Below are positions 26,548-38,300 of a stretch of 64,000 nucleotides of DNA, in pieces (positions within the stretch are counted from its first letter, which is position 1; each line of letters starts with the position of its first letter). The stretch is from the NCBI RefSeq assembly GCF_037975245.1, contig NC_092583.1:1507264-1571263 (forward strand), given 5' to 3'. The translations under genes and the position numbers were made by a program. The notes below the pieces were generated by a model. It was given only the letters and a program-made list of their open reading frames with translations. It had not been told where the DNA came from and made no database searches. The DNA is from Apostichopus japonicus. Taxonomy: Eukaryota; Echinodermata; Holothuroidea; Aspidochirotida; Stichopodidae.

Positions 26548-27030
26548 TACTGACTTACTGACTCACTTACTCACTTACTCACTTACTCACTTACTGACTT
26601 ACTGACTCACTGACTCACTGACTCACTGACTCACTGACTCACTGTCTCACTGACTCACTGACTCACTGACTCACTGACTCACTGACTCACTGACTGACTC
26701 ACTGACTGACTCACTGACTGACTCACTGACTGACTCACTGACTCACTGACTCACTGACTCACTGACTCACTGACTCACTGACTCACTGACTCACTGACTC
26801 ACTCACTCACTCACTCACTCACTCACTCACTCACTCACTCACTCACTCACTCACTGACTCACTGACTCACTGACTCACTGACTGACTCACTGACTGACTC
26901 ACTGACTGACTCACTGACTGACTGACTGACTCACTGACTCACTGACTCACTGACTCACTGACTCACTGACTCACTGACTCACTGACTCACTGACTCACTC
27001 ACTCACTCACTCACTCACTCACTTACTTAC
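26200..27030. repeat. Satellite-like block: ACTTACTTTT 10-mers grading into CTGA/CTCA 4-mers
   Basis: From about 26206 to 26410 a 10-bp unit TACTTACTTT is repeated about 20 times almost without change. It then gives way to ACTT/ACTG tetramers, alternating TGACTCAC 8-mers, and a run of ACTC to about 27024. All units are variants of a single (ACTK) theme, so this is one locus evolving by slippage with higher-order units. Confidence 0.95.
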
Positions 27031-27247
27031 TTGCCTATATCTGTCTGTATCATGTCAGTTCGTAGGTTTATTGTCGTGCCATATCGTTAAATATCAAGTT
27101 CAGCCGCATATGCTCTGTCTTATGCTTTTTCTTCATCGCTCACTACCAAGTGTGAGGGGAACGATATTAACCATAAGCACTTTACTTGTCTCTACCGTTA
27201 CATTGCTTTATATGTACGGCAATATCCTGGCCCAACTACTTTCAGGG

Positions 27248-27250
27248 CAT

Positions 27251-27281
<31 letters not shown>

Positions 27282-27282
27282 G
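27248..27282. repeat. (TA)n microsatellite
   Basis: Interrupted TA repeats. Confidence 0.85.
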
Positions 27283-27578
27283 TTGATATCGCGCAAATAA
27301 GCTGTTTGTATACAGCTTGGCTCGCCGTATTGATAGTTATTTACGACTGATTAATATAAGGATCTACAACATTTTGCTCATTCCCATCCTCGTATAAGCG
27401 ATGCATCGTAGTGTGGGTGATACTTGTGAAGTTATTCTACTGGCCTAGCCTTCTCGTCTTCTCTGTCCACCACAAGCACTTCTTCAAGATCTAGTCTTTG
27501 ACAGATAACCCAAGATACTAATGTAGTAGACTGTAATCAAAGATTCTTTTCCTTTTTATCATGCAAATTAAAAACAAA

Positions 27579-27856
27579 GTGGCTCTTGTTACAACTAGTC
27601 GTAAGAATAATTCCCGACTACGCATGCGCGGTTGCTATTTTCATGACCAGGAGTACTATTTTTACGACGAGGAGAAACAATAATTTCCGGTTAGGGTTAG
27701 GGTAAGGGTTAGGATTGAGGTTTAGGGTTATGTTTAGGGTTAGGGTTACCCCTAATACATGCGCAGTTGCTTTATTTACTTTACTGCGCTTGAATTTGCC
27801 TTTGTCGTAAGAATAGTTTATAAATAATTGTTACGACTCGTTGTAAGAATAGCCAC
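27579..27856. mobile_element. Inverted-repeat element containing telomere-like TTAGGG repeats
   Basis: The left arm GTGGCTCTTGTTACAACTAG and its continuation TCGTAAGAATAATT pair, with about five mismatches in 34 bp, with a right arm ending AGCCAC at 27856. Inside, 27687-27748 is a run of TTAGGG and variants (TTAGGGTAAGGG, GTTTAGGG). CGCATGCGCGGTTGC and ATGCGCAGTTGC flank the run. No target duplication was seen. Confidence 0.6.
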
Positions 27857-29199
27857 GGCCAATTAAAAAATCAAAATAAGTTTACACCGGCATGCGTACA
27901 GCTGGTCATTATGATTAAACAATTATGTGTTTCTTTGCTGTGCTTCCTATTCTCTATATTTCATATAAAAGCAGGGAGTCATTATGAATAAGGCCCTTCA
28001 TTTCTATATAGGGTCTTGCGTTATGCAGACCTTTTTGTTGCCTCCATTTTATTTGATGGCCGGACCAAGCCTTGCCTCTTACCTTAACAAAATAAAGAAG
28101 TCTGTGAAGAAAAACTGCATATTGAGAGGTGTTTTCATTTTTTCTATGTATTTGTTCCAACCGTGGATTAAATTTAAAGCCATATACGGGGTTTACACTG
28201 ATGCAACGATATACGAACAAATTGTGAGCATGAAAGTTAAAAACACGTATTGCTATTTATGGACAGTTGCGTGAAGTTGAAGTGGGGGGTGGGGGGGGGG
28301 GGCACTTGAGTACCAGGAGTGAGTACACATTATTTTTGGTCATCTGAATCAGGTAACAGTCACATAATAGGTCAAAAGTACCCTAAAAGTGACTTGTAGA
28401 CCCGTGATTTTATATTCAAGATAATATCAGTCAAGTGTGGTTCCTTAAAAACATCCTAAACTTAAATAAGCATCAGTCAACTGGATGGTACCAGGAGAGG
28501 GAGGGGGGGGGAGCAAATTCTGACGTATGTCATTTCGAATGTGAAATGTAGGGTTGACAGAAAACCCACTTCATGTTCTTTCTGAAATACAACATGATCT
28601 TTAAACACATAAAAAGTTTCCAATATCACCACAAAACAAAAAAAGAAATCGTTTCCAAAGGAGAAACAAACGAACCAAACAAAAAGAATTTTAAATGAAA
28701 CCGGAAGATCCTAAAAAAAAATTATAGTCCCCTGCGAATGAACGGGTTGTCTAGGAGTTCACAGTCATTGCCTGCAGATGATACAAAACAAAACATTCTG
28801 AAAGATAATATGGTTGTTCACAGTTTCAAACGTAATACTCTGTAACGTAAAGTTTGGAAGGAAATACATATGAAAGGAATTGATAATAATCATAATCAAT
28901 CATAATAATAATAATAATATGAAAGGAATTGATAACAATCATAATCAATAATAATAATAATAATAATCATAATAGAAAATCAGTTTCAATTTTGTAACCC
29001 CATATGTCTGCTGACTAAATCAATGGTCCAACCTGACGGCCACCACGCACAATAGTTTTTTAAATTAACCACGTCATTAAATCGACATATTGCTTGGGTC
29101 TTTTATATTCGCCATCATTTTCTTCACTGATTCTTTATAAATATTCCTTTACTCATACGGCCTACATGCACCAAGTGCTTGAAAACTAGATGAACTTAC
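27857..29199. other. Region downstream of ADAMTS gene 1; terminal exon not identified
   Basis: The last recognised ADAMTS 1 exon ends in phase 1 with a good donor at 29200, so at least one more exon should lie here or further left. No PLAC domain or other conserved tail was recognised. Poly-G runs (28290, 28505) and (TAA)n patches (28905, 28955) are present. Confidence 0.4.
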
Positions 29200-29341
29200 C
29201 GAGTAGACATCTTAAGGAGATGCACACTTGTTTCCTGTGGGGCATTTTGAGCCGTTCACACTCAATGTCATCAGCAACCAAGTTCCCAATACGACATTCT
29301 ACCAACCGTCGCTGCATCCCCTTTCCACATTTCGTTGAGCA
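29200..29341 (-). CDS. ADAMTS gene 1: last recognised TSR exon
   Basis: A 142-nt exon encoding [20 protein letters not shown] and MPHRKQVCISLRCLL, ending in phase 1 at GTAAGT. The same 142-nt exon in gene 2 is 55501-55360 ([19 protein letters not shown]). A further coding exon is required but was not recognised. Confidence 0.8.
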
Positions 29342-32300
29342 CTTCAAGTAAAGTATAACAAGTGGAAAACGTTTTTTAGTTTTGAGTACACCACAAATGT
29401 GCGATGCCCAAGAATCAACTGCTAATTGATCCAAAAATACAACAGCGCAACGTGCAGAACCTCTTTTTGAACGCCATTAGATGTTACATCTAGTCGTTAC
29501 ATCTAGATGCTTCTTTAAGAAGTGGATCATGGCTTGTCTGAATAAGTTGTAGGCACTGCTTTAGCGTAAGTACACCTTGTTTGTGACGTTGCACCTCTTG
29601 GTCACCCAATCACAGGTAAATAACAACATGGATGGATTTTGCATAGCATTTTTGTAGTTACAAAAGATTGTGAAAACCTCGAAAACATATAGCGGAACTA
29701 GAGCGACCTAATTTGAATATACACAGATGGGCGAATGTGTTATTGCCATTACATGGTAATATTATCCGTGAAGTACCCAGTAAATTTTGCACTGAATTGT
29801 TGAGAATAAGTACTTGAGAGAATCTGAAAGAAAGTGAAACTACTTGAAGATTAAACACGACCAATAAAATATCGCCTGAGAAATAACATTTCACTTCTAA
29901 ACTGTTTGGAGTAACCTCAGATGCTTTTTTATATCTAATTCAATCCATATGTTCCACTTAAGTAACTGGTAAACCTTTGAAAGTTGCATTTAATGCGCAA
30001 ATATGTACCTACCTTTTCCACAATGCATGCCAATATAGTCTAAAGGTTTGATTTTCAAAATCATGAAATTTCATGATCAATATATTTACGCAGAGTTCTA
30101 TAGCCTATGAATTTCTTAAAATATGTGGTAAGCCGCCCTTTAAGAAAAACGTCATGAAGCTACTCTTAAAACTTGTTCTTACTTCCCCAAAGGACGAAGC
30201 AATGATCCATCTTGGTTGCAGATTGCAGTCTCCATTAGCACAAGCACGAGTATTCTCGGGCTTAGGTAGAGGACAATTGTTATCTGCTACCGGACCAATA
30301 TCATTCATGCAAGCAACTGATCTTGTTTGTATTCCAGGCCCACAGGTCACTAGACAATTAGGGCCGTAAGGTTCAACAATCCAGTTACAACTTAGTTAAC
30401 TTCAGTGTACAGATATTGCAACAAGTAGACCATACTTGTAACTGTTTATAAAGTTATAGGAATACTACAATTTGGTATAACATCCACTTTCGAGCAGGGA
30501 TACGCTTATAACATCAAACAATGACTGTTGAAAGTACACATATCGATCACTGATCACGATTTTCGAACATTTTAGTGAAAGGTGTCCAACCCCCCCCCCC
30601 CCCCAAAAAAAAATGAAAATATCAATGCTTACATCGCCAAATGGACCAGCGAACCACTGTGGTGAGTTACAAGGCCCCGGGTTACAGATCCGAGTATCGG
30701 CAGGCATTGGAGTAGGACAATTACTATTTGCAACAGTTATGCCAAGACCGTTGAAACACGTAACTGATCTTGTCTGGATTCCACTTCCACAGGTAATAGA
30801 ACAAGTTCCAAAAGCCCCGGTTATCCAATTACAACTGCCAACGTTACAAAGCTGCGTTGCCGGAGGTCGGGTTACAGGGTTACACATTGTATCGGCAACG
30901 GGAACATTATTCAGTACGCAACTGACTGTTCTTGTTTGCATGCCTTGTCCACAGTTAGCATTACACTAAGAGGAAGAAGATGAAAGAAAGGTTTAAAATT
31001 GCGGGTCGGGGTGAGGTGAAACATAATAAATCACTCACTACCTCGTTGTTTATCCTGCACGTTACTGATCGGGTTTGTACACCATTTCCACAAGGAGTGT
31101 TGCACTGGCAATGAAATATATATGTATAACCTAGTTAACTTCAGTGTACAGATATTGCAACAAGTAGACCATACTTGTAACTGTTTTTAAAGGTTATAGG
31201 AAAACTACAATTTGGTATAACATCCACTTTCGAGCCGGGATACGCTTATAACATCAAACAATGACTGTTGAAAGTACACATATCGATCACTGATCACGAT
31301 TTTCGAACCTTTCAGTGAAAGGTGTGCAAACCAAAAATAAATTGAAAATATCAATGCTTACATCGTCAAATGGACCAGCGAACCACTGTGGTGAGTTACA
31401 AGGCCCCGGGTTACAGATACGAGTAACGGCAGGCATTGGAGTAGGACAATTACTATTTGCAACAGTTATGCCAAGACCGTTCAAACACGTAACTGATCTT
31501 GTCTGGATTCCACTTCCACAGGTAACAGAACAAGTTCCAAAAGCCCCAGTCATCCAATTACAACTGCCAACGTTGCAAAGCTGCGTTGCCGGAGGTCGGG
31601 TTACAGGGTTACACATTGTATCGGCAACGGGAACATTATTCAGTACGCAACTGACTGTTCTTGTTTGCATGCCTTGTCCACAGTTTGCATTACACTAAGA
31701 GGTAGAAGATGAAAGAAAGGTTTAAAAAAAATTGCGGTATCGGGGTGAGGTGAAACATAATAAATCACTCACTACATCGTTGTTTATCCTGCACGTGACT
31801 GGTCGGGTGTGTACACCATTTCCACAAGGAGTGTTGCACTGGTAATGAAATATATATATAGCTTAGTTAACTTCAGTGTACAGATATTGCAACAAGTAGG
31901 CCATACTTGTAACTGTTTTTAAAGGTCATAGGAAAACTACAATTTGGTATTACACCCACTCTCAAGCAGGGATGCGCTTATAAAATCAAACAATGACTGT
32001 TGAAAGTACACATATCGATCACTGATCACGATTTTCGAACCTTTCAGTGAAAGGTGTGCAAACCAAAAATTAATTGAAAATATCAATGCTTACATCGCCA
32101 AATGGACCAGCGAACCACTGTGGAGAGTTACAAGGCCCCGGGATACAGATCCGAGTAACGGCAGGCATTGGAGTAGGACAATTACTATTTGCAACAGCTA
32201 TGCCAAGACCATTAATACACGTAACTGATCTTGTCTGGATTCCACTTCCACAGGTAACAGAACAAGTTCCAAAAGCCCCAGTTATCCAATTACAACTGCC

Positions 32301-35300
32301 AACGTTACAAAGCATCGTTGCCGGAGGTCGGGTTACAGGGTTACACAATGTATCGGCAACGGGAACATTATTCAGTTCGCAATCGACTGTTCTTGTTTGG
32401 ATGCCTTGTCCACAGTTAGCATTACACTGGAAGAAGATGAAAGAAAGGTTTAAAATAAAAGGTTAATATATCTAATAGCCAATAGGAACAAAGGAACGTA
32501 GAACTACGGTTTCGTTCAGTAAATCTCTAGAATTCTTATTTATAATGGGAAGTAACGGTAAATACCTGTCCGAGGTCACCAGTAACCCATTGTGCGCACA
32601 CCCCCACTAGACAAGGTCTCGTGGTGTCTGGTTTGGGACCAACAGCACCCTCACAGACAGTATCTGCTACGGTTACCTGTACACCATTTTCTTGTTCAAT
32701 GCAGGTCACCACCCTAGTTTCGATTCCGTCACAAGTAGCTGAACAAGCACTCCAAGGGCTCTCATTCCAACTGCGAAATAAGCAAGGAAATCGCGAATTT
32801 GAACTGCTTATAAGGGTTTAAATTGATATGATACATGTAATGTATAATCAGTGGAAGAGCAGTGGTAACTAGAATTCCTCAAACATAAAATATGCACAAT
32901 ATCTTTCCATATCTGAAGACTTGGTAAACTGATATCTATAAGATGTCCACAGCCGTCGTCCCTAACCAGCTAAGGCACAAGTGAGAACAAATGCGTAACA
33001 TATAATTGATTTAAGTTCATTCCTCCCTTACCCCTTCTCTTGCGAATACTCACTCCGATCTACCTAGCTTATTACAATCGGTTTTACTACGCCCCAGGTG
33101 ACCATTTCTGGTTAGCATACGCGCAAGTTAACCTTCAGTTACCCTTATCTTGATATTTCACCTTATGGAACATAAGAAGTTTACGGAACTGATGCGAGCA
33201 TCACGAGTGATTGCTAACTGTAGCGTCATGTAATAATAATAATAATAATAATAATAACAGAGATTTATAATGCGCACATATCCACCCTACAGGGTGCTCA
33301 AGGCGCAACATGGAAAAAAGTCAAAAAGAACTACTGGAAAGCTTCACGCATAAGGTGAGTTTTAAGGTGTTTCTTGAAAGCTGCAATACTGGTGCATGAC
33401 TTCAGTTCATATGGTAAAGTGTTCCAAAGGCGTGGGGCGGCAACCCTGAAAGACCTGTCACCCCACAAATGTTTAGACCTGTGTTCCTGGAGGTTAAGCG
33501 TGCTGCTTGAACGAAGATTCCGTGATGGAGAGTACAATTGGAGTAATTCTGAAACATACATAGGAGCCATGTTATTAAGTGATTTAAAAGCAATGAGTAG
33601 AATTTTGTAGATAATCCTATAAGAAATAGGTAGCCAGTGTAGATCTCGTAGTATAGGTGTTATATAAGACGATTTTCTTGACAAAGTTACAACTCTAGCT
33701 GCAGTATTCTGAAGACGTTGAAGTCGGGAGAGCTGAGATTGTGGTAAACCAAAGAGTAAGGCATTTCCATTATCCAGACGAGAAGTGATAAATGAATGAA
33801 CGATTTGTTCAGCAGCAACACGATTTAAGTACTTTCGAATCCTACCAATGTTCCGAATGTGTAATGAGGATGAACGGATAACATTAGAGATATGTGGTTT
33901 CATCGTCATGAAAGAATCAAAGACCACTCCTAGACTTCTAGCTTGAGAAACAGGAACAATTTGTGAGTCCCCAATTCGTATAAAAGGGAGACTGATCTTT
34001 GATAGTAGTTGCCGAGATCCGAAAAGCACAAATTCAGTTTTATCATCATTCAGTTTAAGGAAGTTTTGCTGCATCCAACACCGAATTTCTTGTATACAAT
34101 TTTCCATAATTCTGAGTGATGAGTCAGCATCGTGTTGACAGGATTTGAATGAGAAGTAGATCTGAGTGTCATCAGCATAAACATGATACTGGAGATTATA
34201 CTTGAGGATAATATCTCGAACTGGATAAGTATAGATAGTGAAGAGTTGAGGACCCAAAACCGAGCCTTGTGGAACAGAGTAGTCGAGAACAACAGCATCG
34301 GAGATGGCATTACCGATGCAGATATGTTGTGGCCTCTGTGATAGATAAGACTTACACCAGTTGAGCACTGTATCTCGTAGGCCAAGATGATTCCGGAGTC
34401 TAGATATTAACACGTCATGATCGACAGTATCAAAAGCAGCACTCAAGTCGAGAAGAACAAGGGCAGTGATCATTCCATTGTCTAATGCAGTCAATATATC
34501 GTTGTTGACCCTAATAAGAGCGGTCTCAGTACCATGGTTTTGTTTGTACGCAGACTGGAAAACATCAGATAAATTGTTGTCAGAAATGTGATCATTTATC
34601 CTAGATGAAACAACACGTTCAATAGTTTTTCCAAGGAATTTCAGGTTAGAGACAGGGCGATAATTTTTCAAGATCTCCCTGTCCAAACCAGCCTTTTTCA
34701 AGAGTGGACGAATGTATGATTGGATTGAAGAAATCAGAATTTGAAAGCTGTTGCCAAACAATAGTAGTTACCCTGACCAAAAGAAATGAACGTTGACCAT
34801 CAGTGACACAATCTATTATCCGATGGAAGAATGATGGCTCTGGCGGCTGTTGCCAAACAAAAATAGCTACCGTGACTAACAGCCAGAAATGGTGACTCCG
34901 GTGATGTAAGAAATCATGCAATGATTGTGAATCTGGGAGATGTTGCTAGGCAATGCAGCTACCCGGCCCAAACTTCACGACTTTGTCCCCAGTGATGTCA
35001 CAACAAAAACTTCAAAACGGCAATAACCGTTACGTACGCTGTACGAACGTCCCGATATGTAGAAAACAGTGACGTCATTGCTTAATTGGTGTAACGATTA
35101 TGAATCTTATACCTGGTAGAATAAGGTCGTAATAGTATCCTTTTTAATTTCCTGTTCCCCCCCCCTTTTTTTGAGTGGTGATTTCGGTCAGTCAAACTGT
35201 GTTGTGTTCTACTTTGCCAGATAAACAGTAATAATTGCTAGAGCGAGTCTAACGTGAAATGCGTGCGGTAGTCAAAACACGTTGATGGTTGTGGTTTTGT

Positions 35301-38300
35301 GATAAATTCTCATTTAAATATCAGATAAAATGGACTACTCCGGAGGGTTAAATATGTAAATTGTAAATGATAGCAATTATATCCGAACACAACACGTGCT
35401 CACTTACAAGAATATTGCTGCTGTCTGAGTGTAGTATTCTACGTCGAGGTTAGATGTTGCAATAAACGACACCTCAATTGCCAGTCCTTCAGGTATTGGG
35501 CCTGGACTCCGGAACGTCTGTACGCCACTTACTTGATTATTTTCGCCAACCATTACAAAGTTGCCAAGGAATGCTCGGCTTGTGGTACCCAATGTATCGG
35601 TTCCTCCAAATAACAGTTGAGTACCGGTCGCAGTCCGGATTGCTATGATATTGTTTTGATATTAAAAGAGTTAACATGTAAATGAAATCAAAAGGAACCA
35701 AATCATTAACTAATCAGTAGTACCGGTTGTTAGTAAAAATATTACAACAGCTTTGGTTCATGATATATTTTGATTCAGTAACCACAACACAACACACCTA
35801 AAAGTCCCGGATAACGTAGCAATCAATAACAATAAAAACACTGATTATCTGATGACTGATAATCTTAAATAATGTTTCAATTCATATAAAATTCTCACAA
35901 ACACCTCAATGCTTTAATACTTACACACAGTGTTCCCTTGCGATGCGCCGTGGTTCGTGATAAGAATAGATGTTGCTCCGGCTGGAATATTCAGGTTAGA
36001 AACTGCAAGAAACGAAGAAATTGACCGCGGTTACACTACAAATTAACAATTGAAAGTTTTCTTTAAATTATCCAGTACCATTCTCCATGTAACTTTAATT
36101 GTAAGTATACTCCTCTCAGTTATCAATAACGTGTTACTGTCTTAGCACAATTCTTGAAGGTTTATGAAAGTAGTTGATTACGTGTCGTAATTTAATAGGG
36201 TCAATGTTGTGCGCTCCTCTTTCCATGATTCTTCCATTAAGCTTTAAAACTCTGCGTTAAAAGGAGCTTAGCATAATCGTTTTTGGATTAGAAAGGTCCA
36301 TGTTGTATGTTACCCTGAATATTGATTTGAAGGGACATATAACTCCTCTGTGCTCCTCATATTACGATTGTTGAAACTGGATGCAATTGAGAAACATTAC
36401 AGTTAATGTTTTTGTGATTGCATATCCACCTGTTAAAGGACCATCCCGCACTGTCAGTTGAAAACCATAATCTCTATCCCTATCTTGTCCAAATCAACAT
36501 GTGATGGATTAAATAGCATCTATGTTGGATGAATAAGTTCCCGCTACTTCCCTGGAATGGATCACAATAGAGGTGGTGTATGAATGCCATGACACAAAAT
36601 GCTCTTCAACAGCTTTACTTGCCTAATATAAACTTCTTGTTAATTTAACATCGAAAACTAATGCATCTGAAATGTTTGCTTAATGATAACGTTCTCAATT
36701 CAGAACTTCTTCCAAATCCAACTTTCTTTGGAGAAATATTATGTTACCCTGTAAATACATGAGACATTAATTATTTAGGAAAATCAAAAACTCTTTCAGC
36801 TGCACGAATGTTCGTGATGACATCATCACAGCTCTGCTGTTGTCAAACTACAACCAAATGTGTAAAATTCATATCTTCGCGATACAAAATGTTATGAGAA
36901 TATGGTTTTGACCGGAAGGTGTACACAATTTCCAGTTTTTTTATGTTATATATTAAAACTTTAGCTAACGGAATATCCCTTAATACTACCACTGTTTTGA
37001 ATGCCCCTTTACCGTTATACGCTACGTTTCACTGCCAAAACACACGTTACATCATACGTATCACCGGGCTACTTTAAACTCACCGCCAGTGCTTTGAGCA
37101 ACGTTCAATTCTGTTATAACACAGGATGTTCCATCTCCGTTACAAACTCGACAAGCATCAAACACTTGACCACTTTCATGCAATCCATCGCAACCGAATG
37201 TCTGCAGGCAGATAAAAGAGTGAATGGAAATAGCAAATCTGTCCTGATTATAATATCAAGTTCCAGTAATCTAGTTTGCATATTCGTCTACCCAAAAAAC
37301 TGTCAATGAAAAATAAAGGAGATGCCTTCAAAAAAGAATTAAAAAAATCACGCAGAGAAATAGAAATGATTACACCTCAGAATGTTAATAAGTGTTACTG
37401 TTTTGCCTTGTACAGATGTAAGGTACAACATTTCACCTACGAATGTTACAGTCTGCATTTCAACAAGAAAAACGTTGCTCGGATGTTACACATAAGAAAG
37501 AGAAACGGTGATCATGCGCTCGATCTCTACAAATGGTCCAAACATTTGGCAATGAAATTATGTCGTCAGGGTTAAGTGTGTATTCAGTGCATATTTGTGC
37601 AAACAAATAAGGAGGAGGGGGGCCTTCGGGGTAGATATTAGATTGCTGTTCTGTGTTTATGATGGAATGTATAATAAAGCTTTTTAATATTGGTAATTCA
37701 TAAACCTACCTCACAGGAACCTCCAACACAACGCAACAATTTATTGGTATCTTGTACATTATAGTCCCAACAAGACGTACCATCTTCATTAACCCCGGGA
37801 GGTCTCAGAGTGAAAAACTGCCCGTCGGAGCGAAGACAAGGATTGTTGCAATAGTCCATAACTGTCGGAAATATAATCAAAATAACCCACATTTACATAG
37901 GCAAAATGTAATAGAAATTTAAGTTGCGTTGATTAATGCTTTTATTTGCTATTGTCTTTTCAATATTAACTTATACCTCATATCATGTTTGTTAACAATG
38001 GTCGACAAGTCTGGTATTTTGTTTAAGTTCCTAAAATACAGGTTTGTCGCTGGGTGAAACTGAACAGCTGATGGCAAATGTTGACTGCGTCAGCAGTTAA
38101 TTGATTGTACCAACAAACTCATCATTGACGGATTTTCAACGATCTACCCCGGTACCATTCAGTAAATGACATAATGGTGTAACCATATTTATCTTTAAGC
38201 CGGTTTACTTGAAATTAGCCGCATATTTGACAAAAAGAAGGCGCTTCTCAGTACTCCCAATCACCAAACCTGATGTGGTTTATGACAAAATTCATTATGA

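Noticed and set aside
28690-28730. Possible terminal exon of ADAMTS 1 (acceptor after a T-rich tract)
   Set aside because: It would add only six codons; chance occurrence is likely.
30613-32466. Plus-strand frames of 118-130 codons across the TSR cassettes
   Set aside because: Antisense shadows of the minus-strand TSR exons.
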